From Mycobacterium seoulense (GTDB lineage: Bacteria > Actinomycetota > Actinomycetes > Mycobacteriales > Mycobacteriaceae): DNA of 64,000 nt. Both the position numbers and the translations under genes were made by a program. The stretch is taken from positions 3,348,001 to 3,412,000 of the forward strand of contig NZ_AP022582.1 of the NCBI RefSeq assembly GCF_010731595.1, written 5' to 3'. A model generated the notes under the pieces. It was not told the DNA's origin and made no database searches. It saw only the letters and a list, made by a program, of their open reading frames with translations. This document shows positions 37,532-47,420 of the stretch, piece after piece; positions within the stretch are counted from its first letter, which is position 1; every line of letters starts with the position of its first letter.

Positions 37532-39676
37532 CTACGTCAGCGACGCCGGCGGCAGGAAACGGTCGCCGTACTTGGCGGCCAGCTCACGGGCCCGGGCCAC
37601 GAAGGCTTCCTTGCCCGTACCGCCCGGACCGGAGTAGCCGACGATGAACTGCGCGCTACCACCGGTGTACGGCGGGAAGCCGATGCCCATGATCGACCCG
37701 ATGTTGGCGTCGGCGGTCGACGTCAACACGCCCTCGTCGAGGCACTTCTGGGTCTCGAGCGCCTCCGCGAACAGCATCCGGTCGATCATGTCCTGCAGCG
37801 GGGGCTGCGACGAACCGGACTTGAACGTCTCCCGCAGCCCCGGCCACAGCCCGGCGCGCTTGCCGTCGACGTACTCGTAGAAGCCCGCGCCCTTCAACCG
37901 GGACGGCCGGCCGATCTCGATCATCTTGTCGACGACGGCCTCGGCCGGGTGCGGCTCGTAGGTGCCGCCGGCATCCTCGACACCCTTGCGGGTGGCGGCC
38001 GCGATCTTGTGCATCAGCTCGAGGTTGAGCTCGTCGGACAGCTGCAGCGGCGGCGCCGGGTAGCCGGCCTGCGAGCCGGCGTGCTCGATGCTCGCGGGCT
38101 CGACGCCCTCGCCGAGCATCGCCAAGGCCTCGTTGACGAACGTGCCGATGACGCGGCTGGTGAAGAAGCCGCGGCTGTCGTTGACCACGATCGGCGTCTT
38201 GCCGATGGCCAGCGTGTAGTCGAACACGCGGGCCAGTGCCTCGTCAGAAGTCTTCTCGCCCTTGATGATTTCGACCAGTGGCATCTTGTCCACCGGTGAG
38301 AAGAAGTGGATCCCGATGAAGTCCTCCTGCCGCTTGACGCCGGTCGCCAGACCGGTGATCGGCAGCGTCGAGGTGTTGGACCCGAGCAGCGCGTTGGGCT
38401 CGACGATGTCCTCGATCTCCTGGAACACCTTGTGCTTGAGTTCCTGGTTCTCGAACACCGCCTCGACGACGAAGTCGACGCCCTTGAAAGCGGCGGGGTC
38501 GGCAGTCGGCGTGATCCGGTCCAGCAGCGCCTTGCTCTTCTCCTCGGTGGTCTTGCCCCGCTGAAGCGCCTTGGCCTCAAGCTTTTCCGAGTAGCCCTTG
38601 CCCTTCTGCGCGGCCTCGAGGCTGACGTCCTTGAGCACCACGTCGAAGCCGGCCTTGGCGGACACATACGCGATACCGGCGCCCATCATGCCGGCACCCA
38701 GCACACCGATCTTGTTGATCTTGACCGGCTCGATGCCCTCGGGGCGGGAGCCTCCGCCGTTGATGTGCTGCAGGTCGAAGAAGAACGCCTGGATCATGTT
38801 CTTGGCGACCTGACCGGTGACCAGCTGGGTGAAATAGCGGCTCTCGATGCGGCTCGCGGTGTCGAAGTCGACCTGCGCGCCCTCGACGGCCGCGTCCAGG
38901 ATGGCCCGCGGCGCCGGCATCGGCGCACCCTTGAGCTGCTTCTTCAGCAGCGCCGGGAACGACGGCAGGATGCCCGCCAGCGCCGGGCTGGACGGAGTCC
39001 CGCCAGGCATCTTGTAGCCCTTGGCATCCCACGGCTGGGTGTGCGCGTCGGGGTTGGCCTTGATCCAAGCCTTGGCGGCCGGGACCAGTTCCTCGACCGA
39101 GCCGACGAGCTCGTCGACCAGGCCCATCTCCTTGGCCTTGTCCGGCTTGAACCTGGTGCCCTGCGACAGGATGTTCATGAACGCGTTCTGGATGCCGAAC
39201 ATCCGCACGGTGCGGGTCACCCCGCCGCCGCCGGGCAGCAGGCCCAGCGTCACCTCGGGCAGACCCACGACGAGGCCCTTGACGTCCGCGGCGATGCGGT
39301 GATGACAGGCCAGCGCGATCTCCAGGCCGCCGCCGAGCGCGGCGCCGTTGATGGCGGCCACCACCGGCTTGCCCAGGGTCTCCAGGGCGCGCAGGTCGCG
39401 CTTGATGTCCTCGACCTCGGTGAAGACGTCCCCGGCGTTCTCCGGGCCGGCGGTGATCATGCTCTTCAGGTCGCCGCCGGCGAAGAACGTCTTCTTCGCG
39501 CTCGCGATCACCACGCCGGTGACCGAATCCTTCTCCACGACAAGGCGTTCAACCGCCTTGTGCATCGATTCCTTGTAGTGCTCGTTCATCACGTTCGCCG
39601 ACCCGGTGGGGTCGTCGAGCGTCAGCGTGACGATGCCGTCGGCATCCTTGTCCCACGCAATGGTGTTCTCTGCCAT
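37532..39676 (-). CDS. fadB: Fatty acid oxidation multifunctional protein FadB
   Basis: Alpha subunit of the trifunctional beta-oxidation complex: enoyl-CoA hydratase plus 3-hydroxyacyl-CoA dehydrogenase, 714 aa. The N-terminal crotonase domain has the oxyanion-hole blocks KKTFFAGGDL and NGAALGGGLEIALACHHRI and the catalytic region LPEVTLGLLPGGGGVTR. The dehydrogenase domain starts with the NAD motif IGVLGAGMMGAGIAYVSA, followed by HFFSPVDKMPLVEII. The ATG (MAENTIAWDK) matches the remembered start. It lies 4 bp downstream of fadA. Confidence 0.97.
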   Translation of the reverse strand: MAENTIAWDKDADGIVTLTLDDPTGSANVMNEHYKESMHKAVERLVVEKDSVTGVVIASAKKTFFAGGDLKSMITAGPENAGDVFTEVEDIKRDLRALETLGKPVVAAINGAALGGGLEIALACHHRIAADVKGLVVGLPEVTLGLLPGGGGVTRTVRMFGIQNAFMNILSQGTRFKPDKAKEMGLVDELVGSVEELVPAAKAWIKANPDAHTQPWDAKGYKMPGGTPSSPALAGILPSFPALLKKQLKGAPMPAPRAILDAAVEGAQVDFDTASRIESRYFTQLVTGQVAKNMIQAFFFDLQHINGGGSRPEGIEPVKINKIGVLGAGMMGAGIAYVSAKAGFDVVLKDVSLEAAQKGKGYSEKLEAKALQRGKTTEEKSKALLDRITPTADPAAFKGVDFVVEAVFENQELKHKVFQEIEDIVEPNALLGSNTSTLPITGLATGVKRQEDFIGIHFFSPVDKMPLVEIIKGEKTSDEALARVFDYTLAIGKTPIVVNDSRGFFTSRVIGTFVNEALAMLGEGVEPASIEHAGSQAGYPAPPLQLSDELNLELMHKIAAATRKGVEDAGGTYEPHPAEAVVDKMIEIGRPSRLKGAGFYEYVDGKRAGLWPGLRETFKSGSSQPPLQDMIDRMLFAEALETQKCLDEGVLTSTADANIGSIMGIGFPPYTGGSAQFIVGYSGPGGTGKEAFVARARELAAKYGDRFLPPASLT

Positions 39677-39680
39677 GGTC

Positions 39681-40892
<1,212 letters not shown>

Positions 40893-41083
40893 GTCGAGTT
40901 CCTCTTCGCGAGTGGGTTTCGGATCCGTATTAAAGGTAGGTCCGGATACCGCACCCTAACAAAGTGCCCGGCCAACCTGTTGGTTGGGCCGATCGCCGCT
41001 GCTCATCGGCAACGGTTCGGAGCGCCCCGTGGCATGTGGCCAGCCGCACACCCGCGGATCCGCGCACCCTAAGCTCGACCAGC

Positions 41084-42271
41084 ATGACGGTGTCGCGACT
41101 GCGTCCGTACGCGACGACGGTGTTCGCCGAGATGTCGGCGCTGGCCGCGCGGGTCGGCGCGGTCAACCTCGGCCAGGGGTTCCCGGACGAGGACGGGCCC
41201 GCGGCCATGTTGAAGGCCGCCCAGGATGCCATCGCCGAGGGCAACAACCAGTACCCGCCAGGCATCGGCGTCGCGTCCCTGCGGCACGCCATCGCCGCCC
41301 AGCGGCAGCGGCACTTCGGCATCGAATACGACCCCGACACCGAGGTGCTGGTGACCGTCGGGGCGACCGAGGCCATCGCATCCGCGGTGCTCGGCCTCGT
41401 CGAGCCCGGCTCCGAGGTGCTGCTCATCGAGCCGTTCTACGACTCCTACTCGCCGGTGGTCGCGATGGCCGGCGCGCACCGGGTGGCCGTGCCCCTGGTC
41501 CCCCATGGCCGCGGGTTCGCCCTGGACGCCGACGCCCTGCGCCGCGCGGTGACGCCACGCACCCGCGCGCTCATCGTCAACTCACCGCACAACCCGACCG
41601 GCACGGTGCTCAGCGCGGCCGAGCTGACGGCCATCGCCGACGTCGCGGTCGCCGCCGACCTCTTGGTGATCACCGACGAGGTGTACGAGCACCTGGTGTA
41701 CCCCTCCCCCGGGGACCACCGGCACCTGCCGCTGGCCGGCTTCGACGGCATGGCCGAGCGGACGATCACCATCTCCAGCGCCGCGAAGATGTTCAACTGC
41801 ACCGGATGGAAGATCGGGTGGGCTTGCGGCCCAGCACAACTCATCGCCGGGGTGCGTGCGGCAAAGCAGTATCTGAGCTACGTCGGCGGCGCGCCGTTCC
41901 AGCCCGCGGTGGCTCTCGCCCTCGACACCGAGGACGCGTGGGTGGCCGAGCTGCGACGCTCGTTGGGGGCCCGCCGCGACCGGCTGGCCGCCGGGCTGGC
42001 AACGGTCGGCTTCGAGGTGCACGACAGCGCCGGCACCTACTTCCTGTGCGCCGACCCGCGTCCGCTGGGCTACGACGACAGCACCGCCTTCTGCGCGGCC
42101 CTGCCGGAAAGGGTGGGGGTGGCGGCCATTCCGCTGTCGCCCTTCTGCGACCCGGCCGCCCCCCACGCCTCGGCGCAGGCCGAAGTGTGGAATCACTTGG
42201 TGCGCTTCACATTCTGCAAACGCGAGGACACCCTCGACGAGGCGATCAGGAGGCTGGCCGCGCTGCGGTGA
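41084..42271 (+). CDS. dapC: N-succinyldiaminopimelate aminotransferase DapC
   Basis: PLP-dependent class I aminotransferase in lysine/diaminopimelate biosynthesis, 395 aa. Conserved features are NLGQGFPDEDGP, NSPHNPTGTVLS, ITDEVYEHLVY and the Schiff-base Lys in ISSAAKMFNCTGWKIGW. The ATG gives the remembered length. TAAGCT lies 8 nt before it, suggesting a leaderless transcript. It has close relatives among kynurenine/methionine aminotransferases, but the gene order supports DapC. Confidence 0.92.
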   Translation: MTVSRLRPYATTVFAEMSALAARVGAVNLGQGFPDEDGPAAMLKAAQDAIAEGNNQYPPGIGVASLRHAIAAQRQRHFGIEYDPDTEVLVTVGATEAIASAVLGLVEPGSEVLLIEPFYDSYSPVVAMAGAHRVAVPLVPHGRGFALDADALRRAVTPRTRALIVNSPHNPTGTVLSAAELTAIADVAVAADLLVITDEVYEHLVYPSPGDHRHLPLAGFDGMAERTITISSAAKMFNCTGWKIGWACGPAQLIAGVRAAKQYLSYVGGAPFQPAVALALDTEDAWVAELRRSLGARRDRLAAGLATVGFEVHDSAGTYFLCADPRPLGYDDSTAFCAALPERVGVAAIPLSPFCDPAAPHASAQAEVWNHLVRFTFCKREDTLDEAIRRLAALR

Positions 42272-42280
42272 CCGGCCGGC

Positions 42281-42730
42281 TCACCCGACCGGACCGAAGC
42301 CCTCGGTTACCCGCTTACGCAGACCCTCGAGCGCGGCCTGAAGGATCTTCTTGCGGGCCCGGTTCACCCAGAACTCCGGCAGCGGGGCCCACGGTTCGAC
42401 CGTGATGGTGAATCGCACCAGGGTCTTGTCGTCGCTCACCCGGCTCAGGTTGTACTCCCCGTGTTGGCCGTGTTGCTGGGCGGTCTTGGCGGCGTCCCAC
42501 ACCATCCAGTCCGGGCCCCAGTGGTATTCGAGCAGTTCCGTGTCGTGGATGCCCGTCACCGCGATGGTGACCTTCACGTGGTGGGGTCGCCCATCGGGGT
42601 GCTTGTCGATGACCTCCAGCCGCTTGTGCACCGACGACCAGGTGGGCACGGCGTCCATATCGGCCAACGCCTCCATGATCACTTCCGGAGGCGCGTCAAT
42701 CACGGTTTCCGACGATGCTTGAATGGCCAC
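42281..42730 (-). CDS. SRPBCC family protein (Rv0857-like)
   Basis: A 149-aa START/Bet v1-like ligand-binding protein: APPEVIMEALADMDAVPTWSSVHKRLEVIDKHPDGRPHHVK is the family opening, and a long C-terminal helix (KKILQAALEGLRKRV) closes the cavity. It is one of three paralogues around far (the others are at 42791-43246 and 44390-44833). The start is GTG immediately after a perfect palindrome; TAACTT lies 7 nt before it. The ligand is unknown; a lipid or polyketide is possible. Confidence 0.88.
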   Translation of the reverse strand: MAIQASSETVIDAPPEVIMEALADMDAVPTWSSVHKRLEVIDKHPDGRPHHVKVTIAVTGIHDTELLEYHWGPDWMVWDAAKTAQQHGQHGEYNLSRVSDDKTLVRFTITVEPWAPLPEFWVNRARKKILQAALEGLRKRVTEGFGPVG

Positions 42731-42746
42731 TGCTAATAAGTTAGCA
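42731..42746 (-). promoter_or_regulatory. Palindrome overlapping a leaderless -10 box of the Rv0857-like gene
   Basis: TGCTAA-TAAG-TTAGCA is a perfect inverted repeat that ends directly at the GTG start. Read on the minus strand it contains TAACTT (TANNNT -10 box) with 7 nt to the start codon. A protein bound here would block the promoter. Confidence 0.55.
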
Positions 42747-42790
42747 ACCGCTCAGCCACTGACGAAGCAGAAAAAAACGGGACTGCGGAA

Positions 42791-43246
42791 CTATTCCGCG
42801 TCGGCCGAACCGTTGACGCGTTTTACCAATTCGCACAGCCCCTTTACCGCCGAGTCGAGGACGCTCTCGCTGGCCCGCCGGACGATGAACGCGGGCATGG
42901 GCCTGCCGGGCTCGACCGTGACATCGAAGCGCACTCGGGTCTTGTCGACGCCCTCGGGTCTGAGGTTGTACTCGACGTGCTGGCCGTGCTGCTGGGAAGT
43001 CCCTTTGGCGTCGTAGACGACCCAATCGGGACCCCAGTGATATTCCAGGATCTCCTTGTCGACCAGACCCAGAATCTTGATCGTGGTGGCGACGTGGTGG
43101 GGGCGACCGTCGGGGTAACGGTCGATCACTTCGATGTGTTTGTGCAGTGGTGACCACGAGGCCAGGACGGCGACATCTGTCAGCGCCTCCATGACCACTT
43201 CTGGCGGCGCGTCGACGACAAATTCACGTGATGCTTTTACGGCCAC
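42791..43246 (-). CDS. SRPBCC family protein (Rv0856-like)
   Basis: A 151-aa paralogue of the preceding SRPBCC protein, sharing VDAPPEVVMEALTD, the central HHVATTIKILGLVDKEILEYHWGPDWVVYDAK and the QQHGQHVEYNL segment. The start is GTG, with TAGGTT exactly 7 nt upstream, the same layout as its paralogue. A TTG three codons earlier would lie inside that -10 box and is rejected. Function unknown. Confidence 0.87.
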   Translation of the reverse strand: MAVKASREFVVDAPPEVVMEALTDVAVLASWSPLHKHIEVIDRYPDGRPHHVATTIKILGLVDKEILEYHWGPDWVVYDAKGTSQQHGQHVEYNLRPEGVDKTRVRFDVTVEPGRPMPAFIVRRASESVLDSAVKGLCELVKRVNGSADAE

Positions 43247-43259
43247 TGGTTTCAACCTA
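43247..43259 (-). promoter_or_regulatory. Predicted leaderless -10 box of the Rv0856-like gene
   Basis: Minus strand TAGGTT followed by 7 nt and GTG. The stretch aligns base for base with the equivalent region of the Rv0857-like paralogue, including TTGCTA upstream and CAGTGGCC at the start. Confidence 0.5.
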
Positions 43260-43304
43260 GCAATGCCGGCAGACCCGTGGCGTCGGTTCGGTGTAAAAGG
43301 CGGG

Positions 43305-44384
43305 CTACCAGTCGATTTCGCCGAGGGGGGTGGTGGCCGCCGGCGGCGGTCCGACCGGTGTGGCCGGGGTGCGCGAGAAGCGGGGGGCGGGTGCGGCCTG
43401 GTCGACGCCGTGGGCGGTGATCACCGTGCACCGGCGCCTCAGGTGCTCGTCGGCGGCCGCCTCGTTCCACGTCAGCACCGGAGTGACGCACGCATCGGTG
43501 CCGGCGAAAACGGTCGTCCACTCGTCACGGGTCCGGCTGGCGAACCGTTGGGCGAACACGTCGTGCATCTGCGGGTAGGACCCGGCGTCGAGCTGCGCGG
43601 GCACCTCGTCGGGGGACAGGCCGAGCCCGCTCAGCAATGCCGCGAAGAATTGCGGTTCGATCGCGCCGACGGCCATGTATTTGCCGTCGGCGGTTTCATA
43701 GCAGCGGTAGAACGGGGCGCCCCCGTCGAGCAGAAACGATTCACGCCGGTCGCGCAGCGCCCCCGTCGACTTCATGGTCCACATCATCTGCGCGAGCAGG
43801 CTGACGCCGTCCACCATCGCGGCGTCGATGACCTGCCCCCGGCCCGAACGTTCCCGCTCATACAGCGCGACGGCGATGCCGAGCAGCACCAGCATCGAGC
43901 CGCCGCCGAAGTCGGCGACCAGGTTCAGGGGCGGCATCGGGGGCCGGTCGGCGTAGCCCAGCGCGGAGAGCGCGCCGGTCCGCGACAGGTAGTTGATGTC
44001 GTGGCCCGCCGTCTGGGCCAGCGGCCCGTCCTGTCCCCAACCGGTGATCCGCGCGAAGATCAGCCGCGGATTGACGGCCTCGCATTCGTCGGGGCCGATG
44101 CCGAGTCGTTCACAGGTGCCGGGCCGGAAACAATCCAGCAGCACGTCGGCCTTGGCGGCGAGATCGAGCAGCGCCCCCGGCCGCGCCTTGACGTCCAGGT
44201 CGACGATCCGCTTCCCGCGATGCAGCAGATCGCGGTCCTCGGCCGGCATCGTCAGGCCGCCGGGCCGCCGCACCCGCACCACGTCCGCGCCGAGGTCGGC
44301 GAGCATCATCCCCGCGTGCGGCCCCGGGCCGATCCCGCCGAGCTCGATCACCTTCACCCCGGCCAGGGGCCCGCCGTCGCCCAC
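43305..44384 (-). CDS. far: CoA-transferase family III protein Far (alpha-methylacyl-CoA racemase type)
   Basis: A 359-aa CaiB/BaiF-type enzyme, the length remembered for M. tuberculosis Far (Rv0855). Motifs are VKVIELGGIGPGPHAGMMLADLGADVVRVRRPG, a conserved Asp/His region (ITGWGQDGPLAQTAGHDINYL) and GGGSMLVLLGIAVALYERERSGRGQVIDAAM. Members racemise 2-methylacyl-CoA or transfer CoA between acids. The start is GTG, 5 bp after the stop of the Rv0854-like gene. A longer open frame upstream is antisense-type extension and is rejected. Confidence 0.92.
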   Translation of the reverse strand: MGDGGPLAGVKVIELGGIGPGPHAGMMLADLGADVVRVRRPGGLTMPAEDRDLLHRGKRIVDLDVKARPGALLDLAAKADVLLDCFRPGTCERLGIGPDECEAVNPRLIFARITGWGQDGPLAQTAGHDINYLSRTGALSALGYADRPPMPPLNLVADFGGGSMLVLLGIAVALYERERSGRGQVIDAAMVDGVSLLAQMMWTMKSTGALRDRRESFLLDGGAPFYRCYETADGKYMAVGAIEPQFFAALLSGLGLSPDEVPAQLDAGSYPQMHDVFAQRFASRTRDEWTTVFAGTDACVTPVLTWNEAAADEHLRRRCTVITAHGVDQAAPAPRFSRTPATPVGPPPAATTPLGEIDW

Positions 44385-44389
44385 CGCGA

Positions 44390-44833
44390 TTAGTTGCCCT
44401 TCTTCACTTTCAGCACCCGCTCGCGCAGCGCCTTGGTCGCGGAATCGATCGTGCCCTTCACGGCGCGCTTCAGCACGAAACCGGGCAGCGGCACATTCGG
44501 GTCCGCGAGCAGCTCGAACTTGACCAGGGTCGCCTCCCCCTGCGGCACCAGGGTGTACTTGCCGTCCTGCGCCTTCTGCTGCGATGAACTCACCAGCTTC
44601 CAGCTCACCGAGTCGTCGGCCCAGGTGTAGGCCACCACCTGTTCGTCGGTGATGCCGGCCACCCTCACTTTCATCTTCACTTGGCTGGGCCGCCCGTCGT
44701 CCCCCGTCGAGAGGATCTCCGCGCTCTGATGCGGTTCGGACCACTCGGGCATCGCTTCGAAATCGGCGATGACGTCCAGAATCTCCTTCGGAGTGGCTTC
44801 GATGACGATGTCGCGGGATTCTTTGAGTGCCAT
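44390..44833 (-). CDS. SRPBCC family protein (Rv0854-like)
   Basis: A 147-aa third SRPBCC paralogue: ALKESRDIVIEATPKEILDVIADFEAMPEWSEPHQSAEIL at the start and LKRAVKGTIDSATKALRERVLKVKKGN as the closing helix. It is more divergent from the other two than they are from each other. TATCGT lies exactly 7 nt before the ATG, giving the same leaderless layout. It is probably cotranscribed with far, 5 bp downstream. Confidence 0.89.
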   Translation of the reverse strand: MALKESRDIVIEATPKEILDVIADFEAMPEWSEPHQSAEILSTGDDGRPSQVKMKVRVAGITDEQVVAYTWADDSVSWKLVSSSQQKAQDGKYTLVPQGEATLVKFELLADPNVPLPGFVLKRAVKGTIDSATKALRERVLKVKKGN

Positions 44834-44846
44834 GGCCCGCACGATA
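44834..44846 (-). promoter_or_regulatory. Predicted leaderless -10 box of the Rv0854-like gene
   Basis: Minus strand TATCGT then GCGGGCC and the ATG: a TANNNT element exactly 7 nt before the start codon, with no ribosome-binding site. The divergent kdc gene has the same spacing (TACCGT, 7 nt, GTG) only 52 bp away. Confidence 0.5.
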
Positions 44847-44897
44847 CTGAAACGGCGTCCGGCCCGGTACTGATTCGGCCGAGGTACCGTCGTCCTT

Positions 44898-46583
44898 GTG
44901 ACTGACGCCGCCAGCCAGCCCGTCTACACCGTCGGTGACTACCTGTTGGACCGCCTCGCCGAGCTCGGGGTCACCGAGATCTTCGGCGTTCCGGGTGACT
45001 ACAACCTGGAATTCCTGGACCACATCGTCGCCCACCCCAGCATCCGCTGGGTGGGCAACGCCAACGAGCTCAACGCCGGATACGCCGCCGACGGGTATGG
45101 TCGGCTGCGCGGAATGTCAGCCGTGGTAACGACTTTCGGCGTGGGTGAGCTGTCGGCGGCCAACGCCATCGCGGGCAGCTATGCCGAGCAGGTGCCCGTG
45201 GTGCACATCGTCGGCGGACCCTCGAAAGACGCGCAGGGCACCCGGCGTGCGCTGCACCACTCGCTCGGCGACGGAGACTTCGAGCACTTCTTTCGGATCA
45301 GCCGCGAGATCACCTGTGCCCAAGCCAACCTCATGCCCGCGACCGCCCGCCGGGAGATCGACCGGGTGCTGTCCGAGGTGCGCGAGCAGAAGCGGCCCGG
45401 ATACATCCTGCTCTCCACCGATGTGGCCCGCTTCCCCACCGAGCCGCCCGGCGGCCCGCTGCCCCGCTACACCGGCGGCACCAGCCCGCGCGCGCTGTCG
45501 CTGTTCGTCGAGGCCGCCTCCGAGCTCATCGGCGACCACCAGCTGACGGTGCTGGCGGACTTGCTGGTGCACCGGCTGCAGGTGGTCAAGGAACTCGAGG
45601 CGCTGCTGACGGCCGACGTGGTGCCCTACGCGACGCTGATGTGGGGCAAGAGCCTGCTCGACGAAAGCTCGCCCCACTACCTGGGCATCTACGCCGGGTC
45701 GGCCAGCGCCCCGGCGGTGCGTGCGGCGATCGAACAGGCGCCGGTGCTGGTGACCGCCGGGGTGGTGTTCACCGACATGGTCAGCGGCTTCTTCAGCCAG
45801 CGGATCGACCCGGCGCGGACCATCGACGTCGGGCAGTACCAGAGCTGCGTGGCCGGCGAGGTCTTCGCACCGCTGGAGATGGGCGCCGCGCTGGAGGCGC
45901 TGGCCTCCATCCTGACCCGGCGACCGGTCACGTCACCGGCGGTGGTGTCGCCGCCCGCCGACCCCCTGCCCCCACCCCCGCCGCGCGACCAACCGCTGAC
46001 GCAAGAGATGTTGTGGGACCGGCTGTGCACAGCCCTCACGCCGGGCAACGTGGTCCTCGCCGATCAGGGCACCTCCTTCTACGGGATGGCCGACCACCGC
46101 TTACCCCAGGACGTGACCTTTATCGGCCAACCCCTTTGGGGCTCAATCGGTTACACGCTGCCCGCAGCGCTGGGGGCCGGGGTGGCACATCCGGACCGCC
46201 GAACCGTGTTGCTCATCGGCGACGGCGCAGCGCAGCTGACCATCCAAGAGCTCGGCAACTTCTCACGCGAAGGCCTGTCCCCGGTCATCGTGGTGGTGAA
46301 CAACGACGGCTACACCGTCGAGCGGGCGATCCATGGCGCGACGGCGCCGTACAACGACATCGTCAATTGGCGGTGGACGGACGTCCCCAGCGCGCTGGGG
46401 GTCGCCGACCACCTGGCGTTCCGGGTGCAGACCTACGGTGAGCTCGATGACGCCCTGACCGCCGCCGCACAGCACCGGGACCGCATGGTGCTCGTCGAGG
46501 TGCTCTTGCCGCGGCTCGAAATCCCGCCGCTGCTGGTCGAACTCGTCCAGCCGGTGTCGCCGGACGGCAGCGTTCGCCGCTAG
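44898..46583 (+). CDS. kdc: Alpha-keto-acid decarboxylase (thiamine diphosphate)
   Basis: A 561-aa ThDP enzyme of the pyruvate/indolepyruvate decarboxylase family. The N-terminal domain has the catalytic Glu region [14 protein letters not shown] and the HH motif ([13 protein letters not shown]). The cofactor-binding signature starts at GDG (441-443) and ends at NN (468-469), with the family spacing. M. tuberculosis Kdc (Rv0853c) decarboxylates branched-chain and aromatic keto acids. GTG start with TACCGT 7 nt upstream. Convergent with the bfd-like gene, leaving an 11-bp gap. Confidence 0.94.
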   Translation: MTDAASQPVYTVGDYLLDRLAELGVTEIFGVPGDYNLEFLDHIVAHPSIRWVGNANELNAGYAADGYGRLRGMSAVVTTFGVGELSAANAIAGSYAEQVPVVHIVGGPSKDAQGTRRALHHSLGDGDFEHFFRISREITCAQANLMPATARREIDRVLSEVREQKRPGYILLSTDVARFPTEPPGGPLPRYTGGTSPRALSLFVEAASELIGDHQLTVLADLLVHRLQVVKELEALLTADVVPYATLMWGKSLLDESSPHYLGIYAGSASAPAVRAAIEQAPVLVTAGVVFTDMVSGFFSQRIDPARTIDVGQYQSCVAGEVFAPLEMGAALEALASILTRRPVTSPAVVSPPADPLPPPPPRDQPLTQEMLWDRLCTALTPGNVVLADQGTSFYGMADHRLPQDVTFIGQPLWGSIGYTLPAALGAGVAHPDRRTVLLIGDGAAQLTIQELGNFSREGLSPVIVVVNNDGYTVERAIHGATAPYNDIVNWRWTDVPSALGVADHLAFRVQTYGELDDALTAAAQHRDRMVLVEVLLPRLEIPPLLVELVQPVSPDGSVRR

Positions 46584-46594
46584 CGCCGCCCGCA

Positions 46595-46780
46595 TCAGGA
46601 TCGCGTGGGTGCGCCGGTCGGGCCCGCCGATCGCAGTATCGCCTGGACGGTGCGCCGGCAGCGGCCGCAGTCGGCGCCCGCGCCGCAGGCCTTGGCGACG
46701 TCCCTGGTCGTGCACGCCCCGGCCTCGACCGCCTCGGTCACCGTTTGGCTGGTGACCCCGTTGCACAGGCACACGAACAT
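46595..46780 (-). CDS. Bacterioferritin-associated ferredoxin (Bfd)-like protein
   Basis: A 61-aa [2Fe-2S] protein. Cysteines C4 and C6 (FVCLCNG) with C38 and C41 (DCGRC) give the CxC-x31-CxxC pattern of Bfd, within the BFD-like fold (GVTSQTVTEAVEAGACTTRDVAKACGAG). Bfd reduces bacterioferritin to release stored iron. No bacterioferritin gene is next to it. It lies 13 bp downstream of the tandem ABM-like gene. Confidence 0.9.
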   Translation of the reverse strand: MFVCLCNGVTSQTVTEAVEAGACTTRDVAKACGAGADCGRCRRTVQAILRSAGPTGAPTRS

Positions 46781-46793
46781 TCCAGGTGGCCGC

Positions 46794-47420
46794 TCAGTCC
46801 GCCTCGATGCGCATCATGTTGGTGAATCGGCCGACGAACACCGGCGGGTAGGGCCCCACCCCGGCGCCGGACATCCACTCGGCCGCGGCGTCGGGATGCT
46901 CGATCCATCGCCGCGCGCTCTCCTCGTCGGGCAACTCCGACATGATCAGCACCTCGTGCTCATCGTCGAAGGCCTGGAAGATCCACGTCTTGCGGATGCC
47001 GGCCGCGACGAATCTGTCGGTGGCCGAGGCGACTTCGGCGGTGAGGGCCGACACGTCGTGGACCGAGGCGATGGTGGCGACGACGACGCCCGGCGCCTCG
47101 GGGGCCGCGGTGGGTGCCGGGAGAAATCTGTCGACGATCTCACCGGCGAAGACCGCCGGGATGTCGTCGACGCCGGCCGCGTCGAACCAGTCGAAGAAGA
47201 CCCGCGAGCGCAGCAGCTCCACGATCGGCTCGCGGCTGTGGACGCCGATCATCACCAGCACGCGGCCGTAATCATGCGTCGAGGTGTACACCAGGACGTG
47301 ATGGGCGCCGATGTCGGCCAGGGCCGCCTTCCTGCGCTCGAGCAGCGGCCAGACCCGGCTGGGATCCGGAACGCGGTAGTCCGACGCGATCACCATCGAA
47401 TGAATGTCGCCGTCACTCAA
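46794..47420 (-). CDS. Two-domain dimeric alpha/beta-barrel-like protein of a fadD operon
   Basis: A 208-aa protein of unknown function with two related halves. The first half (DYGRVLVMIGVHSREPIVELLRS) and the second (DEHEVLIMSELPDEESARRWIEHPDAAAEWM) have the strand-helix pattern of ABM/dimeric barrel domains. The start is TTG, overlapping the fadD stop (TTGA), with AAGGA 9 nt upstream. A longer frame runs back into fadD and is rejected. It is the last gene of the amidohydrolase-fadD operon. Confidence 0.72.
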   Translation of the reverse strand: MSDGDIHSMVIASDYRVPDPSRVWPLLERRKAALADIGAHHVLVYTSTHDYGRVLVMIGVHSREPIVELLRSRVFFDWFDAAGVDDIPAVFAGEIVDRFLPAPTAAPEAPGVVVATIASVHDVSALTAEVASATDRFVAAGIRKTWIFQAFDDEHEVLIMSELPDEESARRWIEHPDAAAEWMSGAGVGPYPPVFVGRFTNMMRIEAD

